From Coenobita brevimanus (Eukaryota; Arthropoda; Malacostraca; Decapoda; Coenobitidae), in assembly GCA_032717465.1 (NCBI GenBank), contig CM064666.1:19738511-19802510 (forward strand): a stretch of 64,000 bases of DNA, in the 5' to 3' direction. This document shows positions 1-21,030 of this stretch, piece by piece. Below the pieces are notes generated by a model. It did no database searches, was not told the origin of the DNA, and saw nothing but the letters and a program-made list of their open reading frames with translations. Made by a program: the position numbers and the translations under genes. Within the stretch, counting starts at the first letter, position 1. The number at the start of each line of letters is the position of its first letter.

Positions 1-506
1 AGTACCTCTGATTAGGAACCAAACAATAGAGATGGAACCTCATTTGCTGCTCATTATGGCCCAGGCAGTGTGTTTAAAGTTTTTTTTTTTTTTAATGAAG
101 TTATTAGTAATATTCTGAACTCCCTAATGATTGGGACAGTTCTATCACTTTCTTCCACTGTTACTCCTCTCCCTCCTCCTCCCTTTGTGTGCGCCCTGCA
201 AACAACCTCCCTCTAAACACCCTCCTCTCTGCCAGGATTGTTTGGTTTCGTGAATGCAAGTAGGTAAGCAAAACAGGGGCAAATATTGATCTTGCCAATA
301 ACGTGCCGCTGCTACAGTGAAGCTCTAGCCAATATTTGAGGGATAAACACGTGTACTGCAATCACCAAGGCTAACCAAGGCTTCCCCCCACCATGTGCCT
401 TCCCACTTCATGCATGCCATTGCGAAAGGCATCACAGAGGAAGTTATTGTGTAGTGTCCACTTTAACTTGGCCTAAAATTTGTTTCTCTCTCTCTCTCTC
501 TCTCGT

Positions 507-541
<35 letters not shown>

Positions 542-1984
542 ACTACCACACACAAATACAAGATCCTATACTAGAGGACATAGGGGACTCAGCACCCACT
601 TAAATGCCCTCCACGGCTTGGCTTCGAGCCCTACATTCGGGTAATCATGTCACGAGTCTGCTACCTGCCAAGTTACCTTGACCCCCCAGCTCTATTATGC
701 ACAGGTAGTAGTAGCTGTGGTGCCAGGTTTGTCTGCATGTGAACCCAGTGGAGTGCAGGATGAAATTACCCTTCAGCAATGCAGCTTCATCCTTTGGGGG
801 GATATGAAGCGGTTTGAAAGACATTTGTATAATCTGACACTTGATCCTTTGGGTTATATCGGCTTGTATCGGATTATATCGGGTTATGTCGGTGCCACCA
901 CATGAAGGCGTCTCTCTTTAGTACTCTGCACAGGTAAAAAGGGTAGTATTAATCAGAACCCAGAGACGATGCAGGGAGGTTGCCCAGAAATGCAGGGTAA
1001 CTTTTTCGTATCTTTACTGAGGTAATAAAAATATGTACAAAATAAACCAGTACATAAAATTAATATGATTGTAATAACGTTATATCTCCTGAGGGTCCCC
1101 GTGTATGTCCTTGAACCTCCTTACACAGTACATTCAGTTGCTTTAGACATGTATTCCAGGTAGTTTCGTAACACCTTAGTTTAACGATTTATTTTGCATA
1201 TTACACCTTAACATTGGCATGAACGTTACTTACATCGCTGTAGTATCGACCCAAGTTGCATCAGTGACACAGAAGAGGATATCGAGGTGTACTGTGTAGA
1301 ATAAAATGTATTATACGTTTCGTCAAATCGCCAAACCACTGCCCGGTTATAACAAGGCCATCTCGTGAAGGTATCCCTCTCCGGTACAGTCTGCATCAAA
1401 ATTCGTGTCATCTCTCCTGCTTTTCTCTCCATTCTCTTAGAAAATCAGTGTGGTGAATCCCCAACCACTGACACTGATGACCTCGTTTGGCCTTAGATCA
1501 GTGTCGTAAGTGTCGTTTGCTGCAGCACCACCACATTGATATTCAAAAGCTGTGGGGAGAAAAACAGAAGACGCGACAGAACCATTGATGTGGACTGCCT
1601 CTCGTCATCATGTACAGCCAAGAGCAGTAGTACACCAACACTTCTCTGGCAGCGTTGTGTCCCGTCCATATATTTATCTCATCCCTCCAGAAACGACAGA
1701 CAGTATCCATCCTCCACATGCTCTTTTGTGGAGTGTTTCATACATCCTGTCATATAAAAACAGTTCATGTAACACTTTACTTCGCCTCAGTAGGAAGAGA
1801 AGTGTCGGTGAACTTTTACTGATGACTGCAGAGTTGTACTGAAATAACATACAAGGGAAGATAAAACAAACGATGAAGAAGTAAAGAGGTAATCAAGAGG
1901 GGCCACAGAGCCTCCTAAGTCCACCAGAGTACAGGCATGGGAGATCCTTGTCACTGAAGTTAAGGTGAGATAAAGTACTTTGCC
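1..1984. other. Non-coding flank downstream of the sugar transporter gene
   Basis: I see no convincing exon here. The stretch holds a (CT)n/(ACT)n microsatellite at about 481-543 and a possible degraded foldback around 1,180-1,310, where a CGATTTATTTTGCAT-like arm faces a weak inverted partner. The short open frames lack splice signals or recognisable motifs. Confidence 0.5.
481..543. repeat. (CT)n then (ACT)n microsatellite
   Basis: About ten CT units are followed by about eleven ACT units, read directly from the sequence. Confidence 0.95.
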
Positions 1985-7096
<5,112 letters not shown>

Positions 7097-7197
7097 CTTG
7101 ATGGGCAGGGGGTGACAGGATCATGGCAACGCTTTCGGTCTCATGAACATATAGCTGAGTGAGGACTTTTCGTTTTCGTTAAGGGTGAAATTTGAGG

Positions 7198-8030
<833 letters not shown>

Positions 8031-8159
8031 CCTGAATTCTATGATGTTCTGAGGCAAACTGTGTCAGTAATAAAAGTAAGTAACATACAGGAGAATATTA
8101 TTGTGACACAGGCTAAGTAAACTGGTAGGTAAAGGTCCTTCAAAGCTTCTTCTCCCACC

Positions 8160-8515
8160 TGTAACTCACTCATTCATTCATTTATTAACTCAGTCACTCA
8201 ATCATTAACTGACTTATTTGCTCACTCATTCATTCACTCACTCACTCTCTCATTTACTAATTCATTCAGTGTTAATTTCATTTAATTACTCTCATTCTTT
8301 CAGTCACTCACTCGCTCATTTACTCACTCACAACCCTCACTCACTCTTTCACTCACTCACTCACTCAACCACCACTACCCTCACTCACTCACTAACTCAA
8401 CCACCACTACCCTCATTCACTGCCATCACCATCCTTGTCCACTCACTATGTCACTCACTCTCCCACAACCACCACAACCCTCGCTCACTCACTCACTCAC
8501 TCACTCACCTGATTC
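8160..8515. repeat. Degenerate CACT/CATT tetranucleotide repeat
   Basis: Long run of CTCACTCATTCATT-type units with substitutions and ACCACCAC patches. Confidence 0.85.
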
Positions 8516-8724
8516 CCAGTGAGGCTCTGTTTCATCTCTGTTTAGTTCTTTACGTGATCCTCTTCTCTTCTCTTGCCTTCCTCTTGCCGTTCCTTAAGGC
8601 TGATGTGATGTTTGTGGTCGTTGGAAAAGGACCTCCAGTTGACCTTTCATTTGGGATAAGATAGACAGTTGTAATGTAAATGGCTTCGGAGATTTCTTAA
8701 TACCTCTTCATCAGCGATTTATTC

Positions 8725-8845
8725 TTTTTTTATGCAAGGAAGAAGGAACCAAAGGCCAGGAGTCCGCAAACCGTTCCTTCCAAGAAAAAAAATGAATAAA
8801 AACAATACAAAAGAGAGCCAAATTCAAGGTCTGGACATAACATCT
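8725..8845 (-). mobile_element. LINE A 3'-end fragment
   Basis: It shares GGAAGAAGGAACCAAAGGCC, GAGAGCCAAATTCAAG and neighbouring bases with the 3' end of the LINE at 12,219-15,480. It appears inserted between two arms of a CGATTTATT-type repeat (8,705 and about 8,940). Confidence 0.8.
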
Positions 8846-8959
8846 CAGTATACTATTAAATATTTATTGCCGATGCGGAGTACGTTGTTATCTAAACGGC
8901 ATAAATGACAGGCCACAGAACTTCAGATTTAATATGCAAAATAATTAGCAAAGTAAGAG

Positions 8960-10030
8960 GTGCAACGAGGCCAGATGTGCTTCCCCAAATTCGCCCTTGT
9001 AACGGAGTGCGCCAGAGTCTAAGCCAGACCCTGATCTTTGACGGTAACTTGACAGATGCGGTAATTTGACAGGTGGGGCTGAGAGGTAAATGAGAGAGGA
9101 GCTGTCAGTTGGAGAAAGGGCAGCCGGATGACATGAGACAGGATGACGTGGAGACGATTCGCTGCGATCACCTCTTGCGGGATTAAGGCGTCTGGCGATA
9201 GATCAATCGATCGATCGATCGACAGGTGGAAAGACAGACAGATAGACTGATAGGCAGGGAGGATTTTAGAGACGCTGTATATACCCGTCTCATGTCAATT
9301 TGGAATTAACCGTTTTATGACGCAGGCTTCTTTAACATGCAGAAGTGTGTCTACCAGCGGCCCTGTCCGTGTGTCTATCACTAATGTTTTTCCCAGACGG
9401 GTTGTTTCAGTCCGGTATAATTTACCGACTACTACAAAGCCCTGTAATAGGGCCCCGATGCAACTACGTCACTCTTGGTGACTTTTGCGACTTCAGCAGA
9501 CCTCCAGAGTAGGATCATGAAGCTCCCGCATCTGTACTGCAGCCTACTTTTTGTATTTATTTATTTGTATATATTTTTGGCTACTTCAAGATTATTTATT
9601 TACTTAAGAGACGCCACTCGTGGTCAAGGAGTAAAAAAAAAAAAAATCACCGCCTCTTTCAGTGTGATGACACACATGCTACAGCCGCTGACTCGACTAA
9701 AGCGTGAAAGCCTGGCGGAGTGGCGGCTGAAGCTGCCCTTGTCCTGCAGTTCGACATCCTGCTTTCGAGGGATACAAAGGGAGATGATGGTCATTTGTAC
9801 AAGCGGGCACAAGAGCTGACTGGCCTTATCGGTGCAGCGAATATGTTGAGGTAAAATCGCCCAAAGGTAAAAAGTCATGTAGCTAAAGTGATACCCACGG
9901 ATGGAAGGAATTATCTATTGATTATGTATGTTTTGTTTTATTCTTGTAATCCTTAGAAAATATTAGTTAGTTAGCTCAGGGTACACCTTTTCCTAGTTTG
10001 AGGTACTTGATGTGCTCTGCCTTAACTGTA
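8960..10030. other. No gene seen; contains a small LINE C 3' remnant
   Basis: The only recognisable item is at about 9,125-9,245 (plus): GGATGACGTGGAGACGATT and AAGGCGTCTGGCGATAGAT, followed by GATC and GACA repeats, which match the RTE-like LINE C 3' terminus. The rest shows no gene. Confidence 0.5.

Positions 10031-10034
<4 letters not shown>

Positions 10035-10110
<76 letters not shown>
10035..10110. repeat. (GA)n microsatellite
   Basis: About 38 GA units, uninterrupted. Confidence 0.98.
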
Positions 10111-11713
<1,603 letters not shown>

Positions 11714-11954
11714 CTGCCCTTTCCTCTCCTCCATCCTTCTTTCCTTCCATCCTCTTCTGTCTTCCTTTACTTCATTCTTTCCTTGTCATTCTGCCCACTG
11801 ATAACTTTACACTCCCTCTTCTGTCTTTCTTTCCTTCATTCTTTCCGCTTCCTTCTGCCTGTGGGTGACTCTACACTGAGTGACAAGCATAATGGCTTCC
11901 TGTACACCAGGAAACCATTTCCTACGCTGGGTGGTAACCATATAACCAACTTTT

Positions 11955-12178
11955 GGCGCCTGGTGGTTTAGTGAGTAATTATTGCGCTCCAGTCGTATTG
12001 AACCGGTGAGGGTTTATATTCAAGGGATGGTTGGGGTTGATTGCTCATGTATTGTCACTCAGGGATGAGTGAGGCTGGTCGCTTTCATCTTAAATGCCGG
12101 GACCAACTGCTTAGCCCCGGGTTCCTACTCTCCTCATGGGGCAATGTAGGATTGGATGATGGATGGATGAATGGATGG

Positions 12179-12180
<2 letters not shown>
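11955..12180 (+). mobile_element. tRNA-derived SINE (family 2) with GGAT tail
   Basis: The head GGCGCCTGGTGGTTTAGTGA resembles a tRNA A-box region, and about 50 bases later GGGTTTATATTC fits a decayed B box. The body continues with TCTCCTCATGGGGCAATG and ends in GGATGGAT repeats. A related copy is at 16,635-16,790. The tail abuts the (AT)n at the LINE A 3' end. Confidence 0.6.
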
Positions 12181-12218
<38 letters not shown>

Positions 12219-12222
<4 letters not shown>

Positions 12223-15200
12223 GCGAGGAAGAAGGAACCAAAGGCCATGAGCCCGCAGTAACAGTTCCCTCCAAGAGAAAAACAAAATACAATAGAGAGC
12301 CAAATTCAAGATCCGATCATTTTGAGATGCCTGGACACACTGCGTTTGAAAGACTGGAGATCATAGGCAGGAGGAAATACAGACAGAGGGAGACAGTTCC
12401 AGAGCTGACCTGTTGCATGAATGAAAGACTGGGAGTAACGGTTAACTCTTGCATTAGAGAGTTGGACAGAAAAGGGATGACAGTTTGCTGCCAGACGGGT
12501 GCTACGCGCCCATCGTAGAGGTGGAGGAATGCAAGCAGACAGTTCAGAGGAGCAGTGACCATTAAAGTAGCGATAGAAAAGAGATAAAGATGCAACAGTG
12601 CGGCGAAGAGACAGAGGTTGAAGGGAGTCAGTAAGAGGAGGAGAGTTAATGAGACGAAAAGCCTTTGACTCCACCCTATTGAGAAGAGCTGTATGTGGGG
12701 AGCCTCCCCACACATGAGAGTTGTACTCCACACAGGGGCGGATAAAACCCCTGTATAGAGTCAACAATTGTGCAGGGGTGAAGAAAGAGCAGAGTCGGCT
12801 TAGCACACCCAATCTCTTGGAAGCAGATTTTACAAGAGATGTAATATGATCTTTCCAAGATAAGTCCCGAGTAAATGAAACCCCAAGCATGTTCAAGGAT
12901 GATGCAGGATTAATCTGAATATTATTAAACATTAGTGGGTATACCTGTGGAAGATTTTGTCGGGTTGATAGGTGTAAGAACTGAGTCTTAGAAGCATTAA
13001 AGACAACCATATTATTTTTACCCCAGTCAGAGATATGAGCCAAGTCAGACATTAGGTGTGCCATAGCCTCATCCCTTGTTTCTTGAAGTAACTGTTGAGA
13101 TGGGCGTTGCAGGAACCGAATGGAAAGGTGAAGGGTGGAGTCATCAGCGTATGAGTGGATAGGGTTAGATGTACAGCTTAGAAGATCATTGATGAATAAA
13201 AGGAAGAGAGTTGGTGATAGGACAGAGCCCTGAGGAACACCACTGTTGATAGATCTAGGAGAAGAACGATGGCCGTCTACGACAGCAGCTATAGAACGAC
13301 CAGAAAGGAAGCTAGCGATGAAGGTACAGATAGAAGGATAGAAACCGTAGGAGGGCAGTTTGGAAATTAAAGATTTATGCCAGACTCGATCGAAAGCCTT
13401 TGAGATGTCAAGTGCAATGGCAAAGCTTTCGCCAAAGTCCCGAAAGGAGGATGACCAGGAATCTGAAAGGTAGGTGAGAAGATCGCCAGTGGAGCGTCCC
13501 TGACGGAACCCATACTGACGATCGGAAAGAAGGTTGTGATAGGAAAGATGCCTTAAAATTTTTTTATTAAGAATTGACTCGAAAACTTTTGAAATACAGG
13601 ACGTTAAAGCAATTGGACGATAGTTGGAGGGTTGGGAGTGGTCACCCTTCTTTGGGACTGGCTGAATGAGAGCAAACTTCCAGCAAGAAGGAAAGGTACA
13701 AGTTGACAGACAAAGGCGAAATAGTTTGCCTAGGCAGGGTGTAAGCACAGAAGCACAGTTTTTGAGAACAACAGGAGGGACCCCATCAGGCCCATATGCC
13801 TTGTTAGTACTGAGGCCAGTAATGGCAGAAAATACATCAACTGAAGAAATTTTAATGTCAGCCATGAGGAAGTCAGAGGGGGAAGTGATGGAGGAACAGC
13901 ACCGGAATCGTCTAAGGTGGAATTGGAGGAGAAAGTCTGTGCGAAGAGATCTGCTTTATCAGTAGAAGAAATAGCTACAGAACCATCAGAGTAGAAAAGA
14001 GGAGGGAAGGATGATGAGGTAAAGTTGTTAGAAAGATTTTTGGCAAGGTGCCAGAAGGAGCGGGAAGAATTCGAGTTGGAGAGTTGAGAGCATTTAGTAT
14101 GGATGAAATTATTTTTAGTAGAGCGAAGAACAGACTTAGCACGATTCCGGGCAGAAACGTAAAGATTATGTGATTCAGGGGTGGGTTGGCTCCGGTACCT
14201 TTTGTAGGCCTTCTCCTTGTTGCGGACAGCATTAGAACAAGCGTGATTAAACCAAGGCTTTCTTGCGTTAGTCAAAGGATATGAGAAAGGAATGTATGCT
14301 TCCATGCCCGAGAAAATAACCTCTGTAATGCGCAAGGCACACTCAGATGGCTCACGGCCATGGAAGCAATAATCATTCCAGGGAAAATAAAAAAAGTACT
14401 GCCTGAGGGCCTCCCAGTCCGCAGCTCCAAAATGCCACAGACGACGTTTCCCTGGAGGGTCCGCAGGCCGTACTGGAGCGATAGGACAGGTTAAGGTAAT
14501 AAGGTTGTGATTGGAGGAGCCCAACGGAGAGAAAAGATTAACAGAGTAAGCAGAAGGATTAGTTGTGAGGAAGAGGTCAAGTATGTTGGAGCTCTCTCCA
14601 AGGCGGTCAGGGATATGGGTAGGGTGCTGTACAAGCTGCTCTAGGTCATTAAGGATAGAAAAGATGTAGGCTTGTTCACCAGGTGGATCCGTGAAAGGAG
14701 AGGAGAGCCAAAGGTGGTGGTGAACATTGAAATCTTCTCCAAGAATGGAGATTTCAGAGAAAGGAGAAATGGACAGAATGTGTTCCATCGTAGAAGTAAG
14801 ATAGTCGAAGAATTTTTGATAGTCAGTAGAATTAGGGGATAAGTAAACAGCACAGATATATTTAGTCAGAGAATGACAGGAAAGCCGAAGCCAGAGTGTG
14901 GAGAATTCAGAAGAATCAAGTTCAGGAACACGAGAGCAAGATAAGTCGTTGCGTATGTATACACAACAGCCACCTTTGACTTTGAAATGAGTATAGAGAA
15001 AGTAGGAGGATACAGAAAAGGGTTTGCTGTCAGTTGCCTCAGACAGCTGAGTCTCCGTTAGAAAAAGAAGGTGAGGTTTAGAGGAGGAGAGGTGGTGCTC
15101 AACAGAGCGAAAGTTAGATGAAAGGCCGCGAATGTTGCAGAAATGAAGAAGAAGAGAGTCAGACAGTGGTTCCAGGCACCTCGAGTCGTCACCGGGAGAG

Positions 15201-15480
15201 GGGCAGATGGCGGGGGCATTTATGGTCCCCCCCCCTGGGGACTCCGAGGCTGGGTGAATTGACGCCATTTTGGTAAATTTTGAATAGGAAGTGTAGTGTG
15301 TACTGTGCATGTAGATTGGTGAAGATAGATAGAGAAATTTGTACTGGAGAGCATGCTGGCCTACTCTCTGTGTAACTGAGACACTGAAAAAGTTCAGCAA
15401 AGGGGGATGGTCAGGAACTAGTCCTGAGGGCTGATGAAACGGGAGCTCCAGCACTCCCTGTCATCAGCTTTCCATCCACC
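12219..15480 (-). mobile_element. LINE family A, nearly complete endonuclease-RT element
   Basis: A minus-strand non-LTR retrotransposon. Its 3' end at about 12,219 is followed by (AT)n. Dispersed 3'-end copies at 8,725 and 63,288 confirm where the element ends. It encodes an apurinic-type endonuclease, reverse transcriptase and a C-terminal region. No separate ORF1 (gag) is visible before the TG repeat at 15,524, so the 5' end may be truncated. Motifs place it in the CR1/L2/Jockey group; I cannot resolve the clade. It is related to LINE B (shared YADDSTLH and NPIHSYADD) but is a distinct family. Confidence 0.85.
12306..15268 (-). pseudogene. LINE A endonuclease-reverse transcriptase, one frameshift
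   Basis: The likely start is [10 protein letters not shown] at 15,268. The endonuclease shows [35 protein letters not shown] and GSSNHNL; the usual catalytic SDH reads SNH here. The RT follows with [59 protein letters not shown] and the catalytic box SYADDSTLH, then a C-terminal domain ending HLKMIGS. The frame breaks at a C run (plus-strand G5 at 13,878-13,882). The related fragment at 21,771 has six C there and reads straight through, so this copy lost one base. Apart from that and the SNH change the coding region looks intact. Confidence 0.85.
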
Positions 15481-15521
15481 TCGGGAGTACTGCCCTGCTC
15501 GACTGGTGCTACAGTCTACTC

Positions 15522-15523
<2 letters not shown>

Positions 15524-15600
<77 letters not shown>
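15524..15600. repeat. (TG)n microsatellite
   Basis: About 38 TG units directly upstream (in LINE A orientation) of the LINE A 5' region. Confidence 0.97.
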
Positions 15601-15601
<1 letters not shown>

Positions 15602-16634
15602 CTCCAGACTCATCTGAATATGAACCCGGTTGACTTTAGACAGAGTTTGTTTTTCTGGAGTCCACCACCGTCCATTCCAGGGATAGGGAGGGAGGTGAGG
15701 GACGACTTTACCCGAACAGTGGAGCTGACCGACTAATCGGTGCCACTGCGTGAAGGCTTCCAGCCTCCGGTTCATCGCAAAAAAAGAAATCGCTTTAACT
15801 CTGAATCGTTTTATAATATAAGTCTTCTATCATTTCATAATTGCTCGTTTTACCGTAACTAATCTTATTATTCCAGTGTTGATGCACCCTCTGAGGCGTG
15901 ACCAGCGGCAGGCCAGGAAACCATCACAGACGGGGGTGGGGGTTAAAGAGATGGCAGTGGTGGGCGATGAAATCAGTGGGATGGACTGAAGTGTTGGTGG
16001 ACCGCTGACCTGGGGTAAGGAAGTGTACCCTGAGGAAGTGTGTGCCGCTGGATGTGTAGCTGAAGTGTACTGATGTTGAGAAATAGGAGGGATAAGCCTG
16101 ATATGGGTGGTGGTGGAGACCATGAAAATATACCCTGTGAAAATAGGTGTTGTATATTAATGCTTTGAGTGCAGTGAAGAGTATTCCAAAGTTTTCTCCA
16201 ACAACAACAACAACAACAATAACAATGTGATAAGATGAGAGTCTTAAGATAAAGGAAAAAAAAAAGGAAACAATAGTGTAGAAAACAAAAATATATCATC
16301 ATCTTCATTCAGATAACGCATTCATTTTTCTTGAAATCTTCAAGCAGTGTTATGCAATTTAGAAAATATTTCGAACAAGTGGAGTTAGATATGGTATTCG
16401 CTGACACCTTCATGAGAAAACGTTTCCTCTTATATGATTAATATTATCTTGAGGTGGGTTGGGGCACACACTAGCCACTCCCACGATGATAGTGCAGCCT
16501 TCAGGTGGCTCTGCACCGACTGAAAAGCCAATAAGTTTTCTGTAACCCAAGAAATAATTAACTACGTTGGCTGGAAAACATACAGCCAAGTGCACGATAG
16601 TGGTCTATCGGGTTACTGGGTATCAAGCGAATGG
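15601..16634. other. No gene seen
   Basis: Includes a CAACAACAA patch at about 16,200-16,225. The GTGCCACTGCGTGAAGGC motif near 15,740 also occurs at about 890 and 4,330 (GTGCCACCACRTGAAGGCG) and is probably part of an old dispersed repeat. Confidence 0.45.
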
Positions 16635-16790
16635 GACCCGTATCTGAGTGGTGGTTGGGGCTTACTGTCTACATTATGCCAGGCAGGTGTTAGTGTGGCA
16701 GGTCACCCTTGCCTTAAAGGTCGAGTAGCCTAGTCTAAAGCCCTTGCGCTTCTGATGAGGCAAAGTGGGACTGGATGACAGACAGACTTA
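16635..16790 (+). repeat. Diverged SINE (family 2)
   Basis: The body and tail (CTTCTGATGAGGCAAAGTGG then ACTGGATGACAGACAG) parallel the SINE at 11,955-12,180. Confidence 0.5.
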
Positions 16791-17511
<721 letters not shown>

Positions 17512-17990
17512 ATGCTCGTATAACCAGTGAATAGCCACAATTTGTCACGATTCAGGCGTGATTATAAAGCAAGAAAGTGTGAGGGGGAGATTCAGGATAG
17601 CAAGACATTTGCCTTTAATTATAGCGCGTTATCTTTAACCTGACGAAGATATCTCCCTTCCACTCAGGTAATGGACAAGGAAGGGTGCGAGTCTGAAGTA
17701 TATTTACGATCGATTCCCCGTCGTAACTTGGGTATGTTTGTTACAGGAAGAACTGACTAAGGGAAGATTTTGCATTCCACTCCTTGCTCTCGCTGCAGAA
17801 AAGTTATGCAGTAATTTATCGTGTCGAAACTCCAGATTCATTCATGTAATTAGAACAGGACAGAGATGATTCCACAGCCTCCTTGTCCATCCTGCATGTA
17901 ATAACCTGAGTTACGACAGAGCATTGCAGGGAAGTGTGTTTTGGTATCCCGGTAAAGATGTAGTCAGACTGGAGTGCTAATTCCACTATA

Positions 17991-17994
17991 CTCC

Positions 17995-18030
<36 letters not shown>

Positions 18031-18223
18031 CGAGGCGAAGATGCACTTGACAGGTTGATGATGATTGGCTGAATGAAACATGTCCAAAAAATATCTACTA
18101 ACCCAAATTTCCCCCTCAGATATTTGCTGTCAGTTAATAATGCTAGATTATGAAGTAATGTTGCATTCAGCCAGAAATCACCAATCTGTCAAGTGCATCT
18201 TCGCCTCGATAAAAAAAACTGAG
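17991..18223. mobile_element. TA-flanked foldback MITE, about 233 bp
   Basis: Long imperfect terminal inverted repeats start CTCCGG and a T run on the left, and CTCAG and a T run (read inward) on the right. Both continue ATCGAGGCGAAGATGCACTT and then a GGCTGAATG stretch. TA lies on both sides (17,989-17,990 and 18,224-18,225), as expected for a Tc1/mariner-type non-autonomous element. The left arm has a T tract of about 30. Confidence 0.75.
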
Positions 18224-18471
18224 TATATTGGGGAAGGAGCCTGAGTCCTACCTCATAACTAAGGCTCATCGAGTATTAAGCCACCATAATATACTATTCA
18301 AGACGTGAGGGTGTCCCAGTTCCGTCAGGTGAAACAAAAACACGGTGGCAACCGAAGAGGCCGGGTCCTGTCTACTATTTATGCCTGATAGAATGTCATG
18401 TCACGACCACTTAGTATTCAAGTGGTGGCAAATGCTCACTTCAGTCAGGGGAAAACAGATCGACTATACTT
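18224..18471. other. No feature seen
   Basis: Contains two loosely similar halves (ACTATTCAAGACG and TTAGTATTCAAGTGG) but nothing I can name. Confidence 0.4.
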
Positions 18472-19865
18472 TATTTTTTTTTTTATGAACAGAAGGAAAA
18501 AAAAATATACACCAGATTACCAGTGTTCTTCATTAATACAATTTTTTTGAAACAGTTGGACTTTAATTGTTGCTGGTTGAAGTTTAGGGATAAACTAGTC
18601 TGGTGAAGCGAGTTCCAACGAGAAGCAGTGCTGGGAATAAAGGAATTCTCATTGGCAAAAATTCTGCAATATGGCAGTGTAGCAGTCTGATCATGAGCGC
18701 TGCCAGATGCCCGTGCAGCACAGGGGAAGGCGTGGAGAGGTGGCACAATGGATGCAACTTAGTCTGGGCGTTTGTCATAAAAGTGTCTGTTCAGTAATGT
18801 AAAGGAGGCAACATTCCGTCTTACCTGTAGGGGAGGTGATCCATTTGTAATTTCTGGGTTATTGATTATTCTTTTAGCTTTGTTTTGAATCTTGTCCAGT
18901 TGTAGTGCAACCTCTCCACATGCACTCCACAAGGGTGAGCAGTATTCCAACTGAGAGCACATGTGATTCTGTGAATTATAGCTAACTGCTTGTCAGTGAA
19001 GAAGTTAAGGATTCTCTACAACAATCCAAGTTACTTTGGGCCGGTTTTAACAAATGATCTAGCGCGAAAGGTCCAACTGAGGTTATTCTTAAGCGAAACA
19101 CGAGAATTTCAAAGCTTTCAGAGACAGGCATATTGTCTGCACTGAATATAGGAATAAGGCAATAGCTGTCTGTTAGTAAACTGGATATATTTGGTTTTCC
19201 ATGCATTAAATGAGACAATGTTATTTTGTCCCCATTCAGTGCTCTTGGATAAATTTTGATTTATGGAGACTGGTGTGCTGTGTTGGGAGCTTAGAGATAC
19301 TGTATCAAATTTTGTGAATGGGTGTGTAAGTGTGCAGGAACTGTGAAACGTTGAGTCATCTGCATATGAGTTAATGGGATTATGGGTGACAGACAAGAGT
19401 TCATTAAGATGAATTGGGAACAGGGTTGGAGCCAGGACTGATCTTTGTGTCACACCGGCATTCAATGAGTAGAAATTGGAATATACATCGTCTACCTTTA
19501 CTCTCATCTTTCTGCTGCTGAGATATCGGGAAATCAGTAGAACAAAGATGATGGGCCGTATCAAGGGAGCTTGGATAACAGGAAACGGTGCAACACTGTG
19601 TCCAAAGCTTTAGAAATATCAAGGGCTGCTGCATAGGTTTCTCCATGTTGGTCAACTGACTAATGGATAAGACTGAGTATATCAACAGTGGTTTCGTGGC
19701 TAAAACCATATTGTCTGTCACTAAGTAAGTTGTTGGATTCACGATGTTTAATAATGTATTTATTAACGAGTTTCGAATACATTACCAGGAGATGTGATGG
19801 CTACTGGTCTGTAGTCAGAGGGATGTGAGGAACTTCCTTTCTTTGGAATTGAGAGGATATAGTAG
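18472..19865 (-). mobile_element. LINE B fragment, 5'-truncated and decayed
   Basis: A minus-strand copy of the family at 46,926-49,564. Recognisable parts are PKKGSS...YRPVAIT, the block SRKMRVKVDDVYSNFYSLNA, NPINSYADDSTFHSS, and the C-terminal MPPLHAFPCAARASGSAHD. Several stops and frameshifts separate them, and the GVPQGS motif has become GVTQRS. The 3' end is next to a T/A run at 18,472. Confidence 0.85.
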
Positions 19866-20588
19866 TATATTGTTTGACAGTCTGCACAGGCTTAGAAGTC
19901 CTGTTGCGGTGCGTGTATAATCACAGCCAGGGAGCTCTGCACTGTGGGGGCATGAAGCCAAGACTGGAGCATGACAGTACAAGTTGCGCGTTACTCTTAA
20001 CGAGAGAAGATGCCACACACTGCGGTGAGATAGAGGTGGGGCCGTTACAGTATTTAGCTGGAATAGATGTCGTAGCACCATCATATGTAGCGATTTATAT
20101 TGCATACCAAACCATATTATCCTCACGCATGTTATTTTCATCGTGTTAATTTCAACACCGAGATGCCACACGCTGCCGGTAAGGTAGGAGGGGGGGGGGG
20201 GAGACTATTTTAGATGACAGCAAGTTTCGTAGCACTAGATCCGTAGCGATTTATTTTGCATTGTACAGTCGATAAAAAAATTAAAAAAAAGTCGGTGGGA
20301 AACAATGTACCGTATTCTCGTACGCTAAGGAGACTCGGTAACACCTCTAACACCTCTTCCTTAATGCTTTATTTTGGATATGGGTGGTTAATGTGCTCTT
20401 GTAGGTTATTTATGCAGAGTATGAAGATACTGGAAGGATGTATGTAACGCAGAAAAGGACAGTAAGGTTTGTTAAGCAAAAAAAAAAAAAAAAATGCTTA
20501 GTAAAACAGTTAGGGAGCTTCCTTAGTCGAGGAGAATACCAACCAGTGTGACATCACAGACATTACCTATGCCATAATTTCAGAAGTT
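19866..20588. other. No gene; remnants of a CGATTTATT-type repeat
   Basis: TAGCGATTTAT and similar arms recur at about 20,088, 20,238 and 20,352, with CTCTAACACCTCTTCC nearby. There is an A run at 20,478-20,494. Confidence 0.45.
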
Positions 20589-20880
20589 TCAACCCCACTT
20601 TAATAAACATGGCTTCTGAAGGATGTCATATATTTCTGTCTCCCTTGCCATTTCCTTCTCAGCACTGTCAACAGAATTATACAGTCTAAGACTAAAGTCC
20701 TTGGACTTTGGAGATTTGTCAGTCAAGAGATGGCGCCTAAATCTATGCTTAGAAAGGGGTGAAATTAGCAAGTGGAAGGGAGTAATGGGGAAGGGTGAGG
20801 GGGAGTCAGTGGGTGGAGAGTTGGAGTTCATGTTCATTGGCTCAGACTTGTGTCAACCAAGCTGTGAAGTTGAATATTAC
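20589..20880 (-). CDS. Unassigned candidate coding exon
   Basis: An open minus-strand frame ends at 20,589 and reads NSNSPPTDSPSPFPITPFHL, then RFRRHLLTDKSPKSKDFSLR and EKEMARETEIYDILQK. The composition looks protein-like (charged, Ser/Pro-rich, no repeats), and GACACAAG upstream could be an acceptor. I do not recognise the protein. It could be a terminal exon, a retrotransposon linker or chance. Confidence 0.25.
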
Positions 20881-21030
20881 TGAAGCGAGTTTTGGTGCAA
20901 GAACAATTTAGTCAGAATTAGCAGTTAAATAATGCGAAAAATAATTACTTAAAAACAAGCAACATCCAGAAAAATGGACCTGAAGCTAGATTTCATATGG
21001 TAAGAGCTTTTCCAAGACGAGAGAAATCGT

